Shown: positions 25,600-35,210, counted from the first letter of the stretch. The stretch: 64,000 bases of DNA from Soehngenia sp. (GCA_024637045.1 JAGXFX010000023.1:1-64000), one strand, 5' to 3'. Translations and numbers: made by a program. Notes: generated by a model not told the origin, from the letters alone.

Positions 25600-25829
25600 C
25601 TAAATTCCAAATTTACTTTGTGCATCTAACTAATATTACTAGTTTATAACAAATATGTAATTAATACAAGAATATTGCTCAAGGCGAAAATCTACACTCC
25701 GCTACCCTGCACCTTATGATATAATCTTATCAGAAGTCATTAATCCGTTGCACTCCTAAGGAATTTAGGATATAATTCTTACTCATGGATAAGAATCGAT
25801 AATAATTTATATATAGAAAGGATTTTGAA

Positions 25830-26924
25830 ATGAAACTTGGAATAGTAGGTCTACCTAATGTAGGAAAAAGTACGTTGTTCAATGCAATAACACATGCAGG
25901 TGCAGAATCTGCAAATTACCCCTTCTGTACAATAGAACCAAATGTTGGGGTGGTTGCAGTACCAGATGAAAGGATTTATAAGCTTGCTGAAATCTATAAT
26001 TCAAAAAAAATAGTCCCAACGGCAATAGAGTTTTATGATATCGCAGGTCTGGTGGCTGGGGCCAGCAAGGGAGAAGGACTCGGAAACAAGTTCCTGGCTC
26101 ACATAAGAGAAGTTGAAGCAATTGTCCATGTTGTAAGATGCTTCCAGAATGAGGATGTTGTACATGTTTCCGGAGGAATTGACCCCTTGAGGGATATTGA
26201 GACCATTAACATTGAATTGATGCTATCAGATATGGAGCTTTTGGATAGACGTCTTGATAAAGCACAGAAACTTGCCAAGAATGATAAATCAATGAGACTT
26301 GAAGCAGATGTAATAAAGAAGGCTCTCGAAGTCTTGGAAGAAGGTAAATCACTAAGGACTCTTGATCTTACAATTGATGAAGCGGCAATTCTTAGATCTT
26401 TGAATATGCTCAGCTCGAAGCCAATAATATATATTGCAAATATATCTGAGTCAGATGTGGGATCCGAGGACGATAATCCTTATGTAAACATAGTAAGAGA
26501 TTTTGCAGCAACAGAAGGAGCAGAAGTTGTTGTAGTGAGTGCAGAAATTGAAGAGGAAATCTCTCAATTGGATGAGGATGAAAGAAAAGAATTCTTAAAT
26601 GATCTTGGGCTTTCCGAATCAGGTTTGGACAAACTTGTACAGGCAAGCTACAAACTCCTTGGTCTTATGAGTTTCCTGACAGCCGGTGAACCGGAGTCGA
26701 GAGCTTGGACCATCAAGATTGGAACTCCTGCGCCACAGGCAGCCGGCAAGATACACTCTGATATTGAACGTGGCTTTATAAGGGCAGAGATCATTCATTA
26801 CGATGATCTTATGGCACATGGGGGAAGCATGGCATCCGCAAGGGAAAAAGGTCTAGTCAGGATAGAAGGAAAGGATTACATTATGAAAGATGGAGATGTT
26901 GTTCACTTCAGATTCAACGTCTAA
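25830..26924 (+). CDS. ychF: Ribosome-associated ATPase YchF
   Basis: A 364-residue OBG-family P-loop protein, the standard YchF length. G1 GLPNVGKST at 6-14, G3 DIAGLVAGASKGEGLGN, a NISE motif (YIANISESDVG) in place of NKxD as expected for an ATP-preferring YchF, and the C-terminal TGS-like domain ending AREKGLVRIEGKDYIMKDGDVVHFRFNV. YchF binds the 70S ribosome and is linked to translation and oxidative-stress control. Single gene; GAAAGG upstream of the ATG. Confidence 0.96.
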   Translation: MKLGIVGLPNVGKSTLFNAITHAGAESANYPFCTIEPNVGVVAVPDERIYKLAEIYNSKKIVPTAIEFYDIAGLVAGASKGEGLGNKFLAHIREVEAIVHVVRCFQNEDVVHVSGGIDPLRDIETINIELMLSDMELLDRRLDKAQKLAKNDKSMRLEADVIKKALEVLEEGKSLRTLDLTIDEAAILRSLNMLSSKPIIYIANISESDVGSEDDNPYVNIVRDFAATEGAEVVVVSAEIEEEISQLDEDERKEFLNDLGLSESGLDKLVQASYKLLGLMSFLTAGEPESRAWTIKIGTPAPQAAGKIHSDIERGFIRAEIIHYDDLMAHGGSMASAREKGLVRIEGKDYIMKDGDVVHFRFNV

Positions 26925-26947
26925 AATATCTGAAATAAAACTTGTAC

Positions 26948-26975
26948 TTGACATTGAAAGTCATTTTGATATAAT
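26948..26975 (+). promoter_or_regulatory. Promoter of the arginine T-box operon
   Basis: TTGACA at 26948-26953 and TATAAT at 26970-26975 with a 16-base spacer. Transcription would start near 26982, at the beginning of the T-box leader. Confidence 0.85.
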
Positions 26976-26982
26976 TAGCAAC

Positions 26983-27226
26983 AATATATTAATACATTAA
27001 GTCGATGAGTTGGAGAAGTACTATTTAGTAGTTTGAAGTAGCGAGTTGGGGATGGTGGAAGCCTGATGTTCAAGCCTGATAGGAAAAGGACCAATGAGAT
27101 TTCCTTTGAATTGGTAGTATGAGGAACGTTAGCTAGCGATAAAGCTTTGAGTGGACATATTTTATGTCAATTTGAGTGGTACCACGGCAATCCCGTCTCT
27201 TAGTTTAAAGAGATCGGGATTTTTTA
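26983..27226 (+). ncRNA. T-box riboswitch leader upstream of argH
   Basis: The leader contains the T-box sequence TGAGTGGTACCACGGCA at 27173-27189, whose bulge pairs with the acceptor end of uncharged tRNA. A terminator hairpin follows at 27190-27226 (ATCCCG...CGGGAT then TTTTT). Stem I is recognisable by AGTA elements near 27017-27040, an AGCGAG bulge and the GGATGGTGGAAGCC distal region. Given the downstream genes the regulator should be tRNA-Arg, but I could not place the specifier loop with certainty; AGG at 27081 and AGA at 27097 are candidate Arg triplets. Expected behaviour: readthrough when charged tRNA is scarce. Confidence 0.9.
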
Positions 27227-27256
27227 TATGCAAATTTAGATGGAGAGGTGATGTAA

Positions 27257-28651
27257 GTGAAACTATGGGGTGGACGATTTGAAAATCAAACTGACAAAGC
27301 AGCTTTTGATTTCCAATCCTCAATTCACGTTGATAGGCGGTTATATAAAGAGGATATATTGGGAAGCATTGCCCATGCAAAGACATTAAACAAGTGTGGA
27401 GTTCTAACGGATGAAGAGTCTGGTACAGTAGAAATGGCTTTGAATGAAATACTCGATGATATTGAAAATGAAAAACTACAAATTGGTATGGAGCATGAGG
27501 ATATTCATACCTTTGTTGAAGCTACACTAACTGAAAGAATCGGTGATTTGGGGAAAAAGATTCATACTGGAAGAAGTAGGAATGACCAGGTTGCCACAGA
27601 CTTTCGAATGTATTTGGGAACAGAAGTGGACCTTTTGGTAGATCTGTTAAAAAAGTTGGATGCAGCTTTGATATCCATAGCTGAAGACAATTTGGACACT
27701 ATCCTTTCTGGATATACCCATTTGCAGAAGGCACAGCCCCTGACCTTGGGACACTACCTGATGGCTTACTTTGAAATGTTTAGGCGTGATATGGAAAGGC
27801 TCCTTGATACAAAGAAAAGAATCATGATAATGCCCTTAGGTTCAGGCGCACTCGCGGGTACAACATTTGATCTGGATAGAGAATATACTTGCAAATTGCT
27901 TGGATTCAATGATATCACATACAACAGCTTGGATGGTGTAAGTGATAGGGACTTTGCAATAGAACTTGCCTCAGATTTATCTATAATAATGATGCATCTT
28001 AGCAGGTTTTGCGAAGAGATAATACTTTGGGCAACTGGAGAATTTGGTTATGTTGATGTTGATGAGGGTTATAGCACAGGCAGCAGTATAATGCCACAAA
28101 AGAAAAATCCAGATGTAGCAGAGCTTATAAGGGGTAAAACAGGCAGGGTGTATGGATCAAACATGACTTTATTAACTATTATGAAATCACTGCCACTAGC
28201 CTATAACAAAGATATGCAGGAGGACAAGGAAGCAGTTTTCGATGCTGTTGACACTGTAAAAGCTTGTGTGGATATGTTTACAGGAATGATAAAAACAATA
28301 AGGTTCAACAAAGACAATATGTACCAAGCTTCAGAGGATGGGTATACCAATGCTACTGATTTAGCGGATTATTTGGTAAAAAAAGGAGTGCCTTTTAGAG
28401 AAACACATGAAATATCCGGTCAAATTGTAAATTTCGCTATAAAGCAAAACAAGAAACTATCGGAGATTACAGTTGAGAACTTCAAAAGGTTTAGCGATCT
28501 TATAGAAGAAGATATTTACAAGGAAATTTCAGCTGAGACCTGCGTTAATGCAAGAAATCTTATTGGAGGTCCTGCAAAAGAGGCAGTCACGAAATCAATT
28601 GAACGAGGTAAGGAATTCTTAAACGAAGAGATGGGAGATGTAAAGAAATGA
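27257..28651 (+). CDS. argH: Argininosuccinate lyase
   Basis: A 464-residue fumarase/aspartase-superfamily enzyme that splits argininosuccinate to arginine and fumarate, the last step of arginine synthesis. It starts MKLWGGRFENQTDKAAFDF from a GTG codon with GGAGAGGTGAT upstream. The hallmark GSSIMPQKKNPDVAELIRGK is present, with catalytic-loop TGRSRNDQVATD and HLQKAQPLTLGHYL. It is first in a four-gene operon behind the T-box and overlaps argG by four bases (ATGA). Confidence 0.96.
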   Translation: MKLWGGRFENQTDKAAFDFQSSIHVDRRLYKEDILGSIAHAKTLNKCGVLTDEESGTVEMALNEILDDIENEKLQIGMEHEDIHTFVEATLTERIGDLGKKIHTGRSRNDQVATDFRMYLGTEVDLLVDLLKKLDAALISIAEDNLDTILSGYTHLQKAQPLTLGHYLMAYFEMFRRDMERLLDTKKRIMIMPLGSGALAGTTFDLDREYTCKLLGFNDITYNSLDGVSDRDFAIELASDLSIIMMHLSRFCEEIILWATGEFGYVDVDEGYSTGSSIMPQKKNPDVAELIRGKTGRVYGSNMTLLTIMKSLPLAYNKDMQEDKEAVFDAVDTVKACVDMFTGMIKTIRFNKDNMYQASEDGYTNATDLADYLVKKGVPFRETHEISGQIVNFAIKQNKKLSEITVENFKRFSDLIEEDIYKEISAETCVNARNLIGGPAKEAVTKSIERGKEFLNEEMGDVKK

Positions 28652-29826
28652 AAAAAGTAGTGTTGGCTTTTTCAGGAGGATTAGACACTTCGTTTTGTGT
28701 CCAATATCTAAAAGAGCAAGGTTATGATGTAATTACAGCTGTTGTAAATACTGGAGGATTCAATGATAGCAAGCTAAAGGAAATTGAAGAAAAGTCTAAG
28801 TCGCTTGGAAGTATAAAGCACTATACAGTGGATGCAACAGAGGTCATTTATGAAAATATCATACAGTATTTGATAAAGCTAAATGGTCTTTATGAAGATG
28901 AATATCCATTAATGTGTGCTGATAGATACATCATAGCAGAAGGGATCCTTAAGATAGCCAAAGAAGAAGGAACGGAGTCAGTTGCTCACGGGTCAACCGC
29001 GGTTGGCAACGATCAGGTTAGGTTTGAGGCATCCTTGATTACCCTAAATCCAAATGCGGATATTATTGCACCAATAAAAGAATTGAATATTACTAGAGCT
29101 AAAGAGATTGAGTACCTTGAAGAAAAAGGCTTCCAGGTTGACAAGGATCTTAAAAAGTACTCCATCAATGAAAATATCTTTGGTATAACTGTTTCCGGGA
29201 CTGAAATCGATCAAAACAAGGAGCCAGATAGCTTTGCCTATACACTGACAAAAAGGGATGAATCAAAAACCCAGGAGTATCTGAAGATTGAGTTTGAAAA
29301 AGGACTTCCCATCAAATTGAATGATAAGGATATTAAGGGAGTGGATCTTATATCAAAACTTAATGCGACTTTGGGATCATATGGATATGGAAGTAGAATA
29401 TATGTTGGAGATTGCATTATTGGAATAAAAGGAAGAATTATGTTTGAGTCTCCTGCATTGTTAGCCCTAATTGAAGCACACAAAAAACTCGAGCAGATTG
29501 TCCTAACCAAAAGACAGATAATGTTTAGTAGACAGGCTGCTATTGAGTGGTCCGACTTGGTGTATGGTGGACTATATTATGAACCGTTGGTTAAGAACAT
29601 TGAGACTTATACGGATTCAGTGCAAAAGAGAGTCAGTGGAACTGTCAAGATTAAGGTTGAGCCAAACAGTATCCAGGTAGTGGAGATAAGTTCACCTAAC
29701 TCATTAGTTAACGAGAACATCGCAATGTATGCACAGCAATCGAAATGGAGTGGAACTGAAGCAAATGGCTTCATAAAATTATATTCGATGCAGCAAAGAC
29801 TATCAAACTTAGAATGGGAGGAATAG
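28648..29826 (+). CDS. argG: Argininosuccinate synthase, Bacteroidetes/Xanthomonas-like type
   Basis: A 392-residue PP-loop ligase joining citrulline and aspartate with ATP. The N-terminus FSGGLDTSFCVQYL and AVVNTGGFNDSKLKEIEE, then AHGSTAVGNDQVRFEASL and YSINENIFGITVSGTE, resemble the ArgG form of Bacteroidetes and Xanthomonas rather than the common AYSGGLDTSV...TADVGQ form. In those groups ArgG works in the pathway using acyl-citrulline. This similarity is from memory and should be tested by phylogeny. Translationally coupled to argH. Ends five bases before the GNAT start region. Confidence 0.93.
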   Translation: MKKVVLAFSGGLDTSFCVQYLKEQGYDVITAVVNTGGFNDSKLKEIEEKSKSLGSIKHYTVDATEVIYENIIQYLIKLNGLYEDEYPLMCADRYIIAEGILKIAKEEGTESVAHGSTAVGNDQVRFEASLITLNPNADIIAPIKELNITRAKEIEYLEEKGFQVDKDLKKYSINENIFGITVSGTEIDQNKEPDSFAYTLTKRDESKTQEYLKIEFEKGLPIKLNDKDIKGVDLISKLNATLGSYGYGSRIYVGDCIIGIKGRIMFESPALLALIEAHKKLEQIVLTKRQIMFSRQAAIEWSDLVYGGLYYEPLVKNIETYTDSVQKRVSGTVKIKVEPNSIQVVEISSPNSLVNENIAMYAQQSKWSGTEANGFIKLYSMQQRLSNLEWEE

Positions 29827-29828
29827 AA

Positions 29829-30641
29829 ATGAAAGAACTGTTAAAGAAGTATGAAAATTTAAATTTAGAGGTGTTTATAGTAGTCAATAGATTACACTGG
29901 GATAAATACAAAGCCCTTATGGAAGGTTTTCCATACAAAACTGTATTTATTGATCCAGCTACTACTGAAGGGTACGATTTTACCTATGAGATTGTACAAT
30001 TAAATGAAAAAGCCTATGGAGCAGGAATGGCTGCACCAGACTGGACCTTTGCAAACTTTGGAACCATTGGAGCGGGCTTGACCGCAGGTTTTTTAATTGA
30101 TGGGATACCCGCAGCCAAGCTTTGTGTGGTTGGAAACGTTTCAGACCCCAAAATCGCTCATGAGTGGACCCTATTGGTGGATCCTGCCCACGAGGGTGAA
30201 GGACTAGGATCACTTACCTTTGCACTGGCTTTGCATCTTGTTCAGGACAAAGACTACCTGACTTTCATAATTCAGACCGACAATCCAAGCTCAAATATTT
30301 ACCTTAAGAATGTCAATCCACTTAATATCCTGTCATACGGATTTGTACACACTCGTAAAAACAGTATGCTGATAAAAACCAAAATACCTAAGGAGAACAC
30401 ATTTGAAACGGTTCTGGGAAATTCAATGGAAAAACATGAGCTTGATGAGTACCCCGTTGCAAAGGACGATTTGGAGAGCGCAGGGGATTGTTTCTGGGTT
30501 CAGCAAAATAATTCCAAGGTTTACAGAATGATAAACGATGAGATTAAGAATGGCAAGAAATATATTATCAAGGGCAAGTATCTAGAAAACGGCATATCAT
30601 ACTTCTTGATATCAGAAATTTCCAGCGATCAGGAAGTTTAG
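29829..30641 (+). CDS. GNAT-family N-acetyltransferase of arginine operon
   Basis: A 270-residue protein with a GNAT core at ~105-175: WTLLVDPAHEGEGLGSLTFALAL is the acetyl-CoA binding motif A, followed by FIIQTDNPSSNIYLKNVNPL. The ~100 N-terminal residues are not recognised. The start at 29829 has GGGAGGAA upstream. It sits between argG and an M20 deacetylase in the T-box operon, so it probably acetylates an arginine-pathway amino acid (glutamate, ornithine or citrulline are candidates). It lacks the amino-acid-kinase-like domain of classical ArgA. Confidence 0.75.
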   Translation: MKELLKKYENLNLEVFIVVNRLHWDKYKALMEGFPYKTVFIDPATTEGYDFTYEIVQLNEKAYGAGMAAPDWTFANFGTIGAGLTAGFLIDGIPAAKLCVVGNVSDPKIAHEWTLLVDPAHEGEGLGSLTFALALHLVQDKDYLTFIIQTDNPSSNIYLKNVNPLNILSYGFVHTRKNSMLIKTKIPKENTFETVLGNSMEKHELDEYPVAKDDLESAGDCFWVQQNNSKVYRMINDEIKNGKKYIIKGKYLENGISYFLISEISSDQEV

Positions 30642-30663
30642 AAGTGGAAAGCAAGGTGACCTG

Positions 30664-31635
30664 ATGAAATTATTGGATGATTTAATTAGGATCAACACAT
30701 ATGAAGGTGATTACACCGAAATGATAAAGTTTCTGGTGGAATATCTGAAATCAAATACTGATTGCAAAATTCACATTCAACATATCAGTCAAAACAAGGC
30801 GAATATAATTGCGATCTATGGAAACCCGGAACTTTTGATAAATTGTCATATGGATACTGTTAAGCCTTCAAACTCATGGAAAATGGATCCCTTAAGCTTG
30901 AGTGAAAAAGATGATAAATTTTATGGCTTGGGAGCATGTGACACAAAGGGCAATATCTATATGATCCTCAAAGCTATTGCGGAAAATAAACCAAAAGATT
31001 TAATGGTCTTGTTTTCAATAGATGAAGAGTCAGGAATTAAAACAGGGGTGAAATACTTCCTGGAATCTAATTTTAAGAAGAACATCAAACGAGCAATAGT
31101 TTGCGAGCCTACAGAGCTTAAACTTGTTTCCACTCACAAAGGATATTATTCTTTTACATTGGAAAACATTGCAGATTCAGCGCATTCATCCCTGAAATCA
31201 AAAGGTGCGATTATAAAGGCTGCACACAATATAATCAGACTGGATGAATTGGGTTTTAACGTAGGTATTATAGAAGGCGGAACTGCGGGCAATGTAGTGT
31301 CTCAAAAGTGCACCTATCGAGCTTCCATAAGGACATTTGATAAATTGAGCGATGTGGTGGATACTATAAAAAGCAATTGCAAGGAAACAACAATAGACAG
31401 CAGGTTCAATGGGCCTCCGTTAATAAACAAAAAACCATTGTTCCAGGGTGAATTCCATGAAGTGGATTTTTGGACAGAAGCGAGCTTATTTCAAGAAGCA
31501 GGAGTAAATACAGTAGTTTTTGGAGCCGGGAGCATTAAGCAAGCACATTCAGAAGATGAGTATATAGAAAAGTGGCAACTTGAAACTGGCAAAAAAATAA
31601 TAAAGAAACTTGTTGAATCTACCCCTCAGATTTAA
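30664..31635 (+). CDS. M20-family deacetylase, acetylornithine/acetylcitrulline type
   Basis: A 323-residue zinc peptidase-fold amidohydrolase. Metal ligands are visible: His in NCHMDTVKP, Asp in GLGACDTKGN, the Glu pair in SIDEESGIK, Glu in VCEPTELKLV, and the C-terminal His in IKQAHSEDEY. The GLGACDTKG segment resembles N-acetylcitrulline deacetylase (ArgE') and related ArgE/LysK enzymes. Last gene of the arginine T-box operon, so removal of an N-acyl group from an arginine precursor is the likely role. Followed by a strong hairpin. Confidence 0.82.
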   Translation: MKLLDDLIRINTYEGDYTEMIKFLVEYLKSNTDCKIHIQHISQNKANIIAIYGNPELLINCHMDTVKPSNSWKMDPLSLSEKDDKFYGLGACDTKGNIYMILKAIAENKPKDLMVLFSIDEESGIKTGVKYFLESNFKKNIKRAIVCEPTELKLVSTHKGYYSFTLENIADSAHSSLKSKGAIIKAAHNIIRLDELGFNVGIIEGGTAGNVVSQKCTYRASIRTFDKLSDVVDTIKSNCKETTIDSRFNGPPLINKKPLFQGEFHEVDFWTEASLFQEAGVNTVVFGAGSIKQAHSEDEYIEKWQLETGKKIIKKLVESTPQI

Positions 31636-31653
31636 CATTTGAAATATTTGAAA

Positions 31654-31691
31654 CAACTAAATCCAGGTGGATATCCAGCTGGATTTAGTTG
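31654..31691. terminator. Hairpin between arginine operon and histidine kinase gene
   Basis: CAACTAAATCCAG and CTGGATTTAGTTG are perfect 13-bp arms. U-tracts on both sides are modest (TTAGCCTATTT and TTTCAAAT). It lies between convergent genes and probably ends both transcripts. Confidence 0.75.
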
Positions 31692-31700
31692 TTAGCCTAT

Positions 31701-33530
31701 TTATTTCTCCAATGGAAACTTTAAGAGTACATTGAACTGGTCTCCATCAACCTGCAAATCAAATTCTCCTCCGGAAACTCTGGTGAAGCTTTCAGCAATT
31801 GAAAGTCCCAACCCGCTTCCTTCTCCACTTCTTGAACGGTCTCCTCTAAAGAATCTCTGAAGAATTTCATCCTTGGTAAAATTCATTTCATACCCAGCGG
31901 TATTTTTAATCCTTAAACTTGCTTTTCCATATTCCTCCACAAGATCAACATATATCCTTGTACCTTGAAGTGAATATTTCAATGCGTTATCCAACAGATT
32001 CTGGATTACCCTGTAAAGCTTCTTGCCATCTGATAGGATTGCAACAGGCTCTTCAGGAAGACTGGTCCTTATCTGGAACCCAGATGATTGAATACTGTCA
32101 TCCATATCAACAACTGTCTGTTCAACAAGTTTCTTTAAGTCCAACTCTTCAACCTCAGTTTCAATATCACCACTTGTACTCCTGGCAAGGTCAAACAGGT
32201 CTGAAACAATATTCTTTAGTCTATCCGACTTTTCCGAAAGAATCCTTATATAATCCTTGGCGGAATCTGAGAGATCGTCTTCCCTAGACAGGAGGTCCAC
32301 ATAGCTAATTATTGATGTCAAGGGAGTTTTTAAATCATGGGAAACATTTGTTACCAGATTGATCTTCATCCTCTCTGACTTCATCTTCTCCTCCAGGCTT
32401 TCATCAAATCCCTTGTTTATTTCTTCAAAGGTTTCCCGATTATACTTAAGGTACCAGTAAATAAGAATCACTTCCAGGATAGGTGGCAATAGCATCAATG
32501 GATTAGCAGACATCATCAGGATGAATGTCAATATAACAAGAATAAGGCTCCCACTAATAAAATAAATCTGCCTTTGATGGAGAACCCTTGTCAGTGGAGC
32601 ACTCGTGAATCTGCTTCCATCTAGAAAACTTCTTAAATAAACTATTCCTCTGTAGAATACCCTGTAGATAAAACTACTTTTGAAAAATCTCTTTGCTTTT
32701 ATCCTTCTTGCAAATGAAAGTAGGATTACTCCTGACGCTGCTGTTACAATGGCTGTATAACACATAATTATATAGAGACTCACAATTTGCCTGGAAGATA
32801 ATACTGACTCGTCTGTCCATCCACTGGGAACTGTATACAATAAATTCCCGATTCCGGCCAGCCAAATATAGCCAAGTGACAATAATCCAAATAGAAATAT
32901 CTCTGTGTACACCTTATCAACTGATGCAAGATGTATTTCGTCATCTTGCACTTTTTTACCGGTAACATAAAACAAGTATCCCAAGAGAATTACAGTACCC
33001 ACTATCATTGCAATTGCTGCAATTGCAAGAGGCATCAGAATATCCCTTCCACTTGACCAATCCTGTTGCTTTTGCTGTAAAAATCCATTCTCCAACGAAA
33101 AATATGCTTTATCGTAGGTATCGGAAAATGCACCGTATAAGAATATGGATTCATCTGTTTCAGAATTCTTGAACATTCCATCCTCATTATAAAAGTATTC
33201 ATCATTACCCTGAAGGAAAGACTCCTCTGTTAAATTATGAGGCCATGACATTGAATTTGTACCATTCTCACCATAAAACCGAATTCCACCAGGTATGGTC
33301 TCCTGATCACCCTCCAGTACCATTACCACAGCATAAGCCAGGTTGCGCAAATCACCCTGATATGCTTCACTTTCATTGTAATTCTCGGCCAATAAAACCT
33401 CTGGATTAATTCCTGAGTAATTCCAATATACAAAAATTCCTGTCATTCCGGCTACCATTGCAACAATAAGTAGAAAGGCTGCCGCCTTTGTAAAATTATT
33501 TCTGCTGAAGCTTTTCAATCTTGTATCCAA
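31701..33530 (-). CDS. Sensor histidine kinase, multi-TM
   Basis: About 609 residues. An N-terminal helix (AAAFLLIVAMVAGMTGIFVYW), ~140-residue extracellular domain, then five or six further helices precede the kinase core. The H-box is VSHDLKTPLTSIISY, with NLLDNALKYS (N box) and GSGLGLSIAESF (G2 box). A TTG start at 33530 is chosen because AAGGTGG lies nine bases upstream; an in-frame start at 33587 would overlap the response regulator gene by 92 bases. With the TTG the overlap is 35 bases. It pairs with the adjacent OmpR-type regulator; the signal is unknown. Confidence 0.88.
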   Translation of the reverse strand: MDTRLKSFSRNNFTKAAAFLLIVAMVAGMTGIFVYWNYSGINPEVLLAENYNESEAYQGDLRNLAYAVVMVLEGDQETIPGGIRFYGENGTNSMSWPHNLTEESFLQGNDEYFYNEDGMFKNSETDESIFLYGAFSDTYDKAYFSLENGFLQQKQQDWSSGRDILMPLAIAAIAMIVGTVILLGYLFYVTGKKVQDDEIHLASVDKVYTEIFLFGLLSLGYIWLAGIGNLLYTVPSGWTDESVLSSRQIVSLYIIMCYTAIVTAASGVILLSFARRIKAKRFFKSSFIYRVFYRGIVYLRSFLDGSRFTSAPLTRVLHQRQIYFISGSLILVILTFILMMSANPLMLLPPILEVILIYWYLKYNRETFEEINKGFDESLEEKMKSERMKINLVTNVSHDLKTPLTSIISYVDLLSREDDLSDSAKDYIRILSEKSDRLKNIVSDLFDLARSTSGDIETEVEELDLKKLVEQTVVDMDDSIQSSGFQIRTSLPEEPVAILSDGKKLYRVIQNLLDNALKYSLQGTRIYVDLVEEYGKASLRIKNTAGYEMNFTKDEILQRFFRGDRSRSGEGSGLGLSIAESFTRVSGGEFDLQVDGDQFNVLLKFPLEK

Positions 33531-34206
33531 TTCCCCACACCACCTTAAGATATTTAGGCTCTTTTGGATTGATTTCGATTTTCTCACGAATTCTTCTGAT
33601 ATGAACCATTACCGTATTTTCAACTGAATATGCTGTCTCTTCCCAGACTCTTTCATAAATCTGTTCAGCTGAAAAAACAACGCCTGGATTCTTCATCAAC
33701 AGCTCAACTATTCGGTATTCCGTAGGTGTCAAGCGAACCTGTTCTCCGTCTATAAGGAGCTCCTTTGAGTCTTCGTCAAGTACAAGACTTCCGACTCTTA
33801 TACCAGATTCCTTCCTAGCGTTTCCCATATCCCCAAGAAGCATATACCTTCTTAGCTGACTCTTAACACGGGCTACAAGCTCCTGCGGATTAAAGGGCTT
33901 TGTAACATAATCATCCGCACCCATGGAAAGTCCCAGAATCTTGTCGCTATCCTGAGATTTTGCCGAAATGATTATAATGGGAATATTCTTCTCCTCACGG
34001 ATTTTCATTGTTGCTGAAAGCCCATCCAACCTTGGCATCATGATATCCATGATTATCAGATGAATGTCCTCACTAATTAATCGATCCATTGCTTCCATTC
34101 CATCATAGGCCTTTGTAACCCTGTAGTCTTCAAGAAGAAGAAGCTTTTCAATCGCTGCGGCAATTTCCCTGTCATCATCTACAACAAGAATATGAGCATT
34201 TTCCAT
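33496..34206 (-). CDS. OmpR/PhoB-family response regulator
   Basis: A 236-residue regulator: receiver domain with ILVVDDDREI acidic pocket, phospho-acceptor Asp in LIIMDIMMPRLDG, conserved Thr/Ser in IIISAKS and Lys in DDYVTKPF. The winged-helix domain follows (LTPTEYRIVELLMKNPG...ENTVMVHIRRIREKI...VWGIGYKIE). Upstream of and overlapping the histidine kinase gene, so they are a two-component pair. Targets are unknown. Confidence 0.94.
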   Translation of the reverse strand: MENAHILVVDDDREIAAAIEKLLLLEDYRVTKAYDGMEAMDRLISEDIHLIIMDIMMPRLDGLSATMKIREEKNIPIIIISAKSQDSDKILGLSMGADDYVTKPFNPQELVARVKSQLRRYMLLGDMGNARKESGIRVGSLVLDEDSKELLIDGEQVRLTPTEYRIVELLMKNPGVVFSAEQIYERVWEETAYSVENTVMVHIRRIREKIEINPKEPKYLKVVWGIGYKIEKLQQK

Positions 34207-34277
34207 CTAATCTCCACCATCCTTCACCTTGATTCCAAGTATAGGGGATAATTCTTACAAAACAGTCTATATAATTC

Positions 34278-35210
34278 TTAAGAAATTATTACATTTTGAC
34301 CTTTTTTCTTTTTTTGGCCGAAGTAAAGTGTACCCCATACGCCTGTAACTATCATAATCGCTCCGATAACATCCTTTGTTCCGAATGGTTCATTAAGGAT
34401 AAACACCCCTGCAAGAATTGCAAATACTGTGACCAGATTACCAAATATTGCCGACTGAGAGACTGGGATCCTCGAAATTGTAAAGTTTAAAAAGAAAAAT
34501 GCAACAATTGACGACAATAAACCCAAGTAGAGTATTGGTGCTATTACCTCCGGGTTTGTCAGCGGCTGAAAGTAGACTGCAAGAGTCCCCTCAAATGCAC
34601 TTCTTACAATAAGAGTGCTATTGAAAACAATGGCTCCCATAGTCATCATGGTGTAGGTTATTTCTACAGGAGTAAATTCCCTCGAAGCCCTTTTGGAGCT
34701 GAGGCTAAACATTGTTCCTGCAAACAATGACATGGTTAGAAATGCTAGTCCCAAAGTGCTTCCTGACATGCCCTGGGAGGTATCAACTGCATTAATTACA
34801 ACCACGCCACTAACAGAAAGTATGATAAACATAATCTGAATAAGTTTCAGTCTTTCCTTGAACAAAATCCTTGCTCCAATCGCTGTTGTAACAGGCACAA
34901 GTGATACCATCAGACCCGCCTGAGATGTTGATGTGAGGTTGACTCCCTCAACTTCAAAGAAAAAGTACAGAACTGGCTGAAACAAAGCTGTTATAATAAC
35001 CAACTTTAGATCCTTTCCTTTAAAATCCAATTTTATTAATTTCAAAGCCCTTAATATCTGCATGGTTACTCCTGCTACCAAAAATCTGTAAGCAATAAGC
35101 TGAATAGTGCTCATATAGCCTAATCCAATTTTAGTAAACATAAAGGACATCCCAAATATCATAGAATACCCTAATGCTGTCATATAGGGTAAAAACCGAT
35201 TTTCTGTCAT
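34278..35210 (-). CDS. EamA/DMT-family transporter
   Basis: A 310-residue protein with ten hydrophobic helices in two EamA halves (SMIFGMSFMFTKIGLGYMST... and LAFLTMSLFAGTMFSLSSKRAS...). This drug/metabolite superfamily exports amino acids or small metabolites; substrate not predictable. The ATG at 35210 has GAGG ten bases upstream. An in-frame ATG at 35240 is unsupported. A single gene following the two-component system on the same strand. Confidence 0.85.
   Translation of the reverse strand: MTENRFLPYMTALGYSMIFGMSFMFTKIGLGYMSTIQLIAYRFLVAGVTMQILRALKLIKLDFKGKDLKLVIITALFQPVLYFFFEVEGVNLTSTSQAGLMVSLVPVTTAIGARILFKERLKLIQIMFIILSVSGVVVINAVDTSQGMSGSTLGLAFLTMSLFAGTMFSLSSKRASREFTPVEITYTMMTMGAIVFNSTLIVRSAFEGTLAVYFQPLTNPEVIAPILYLGLLSSIVAFFFLNFTISRIPVSQSAIFGNLVTVFAILAGVFILNEPFGTKDVIGAIMIVTGVWGTLYFGQKKKKGQNVIIS

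Noticed and set aside
31701-33587. Upstream start at 33587 for the histidine kinase
   Set aside because: It would overlap the response regulator by 92 bases and lacks a Shine-Dalgarno; TTG at 33530 has AAGGTGG.
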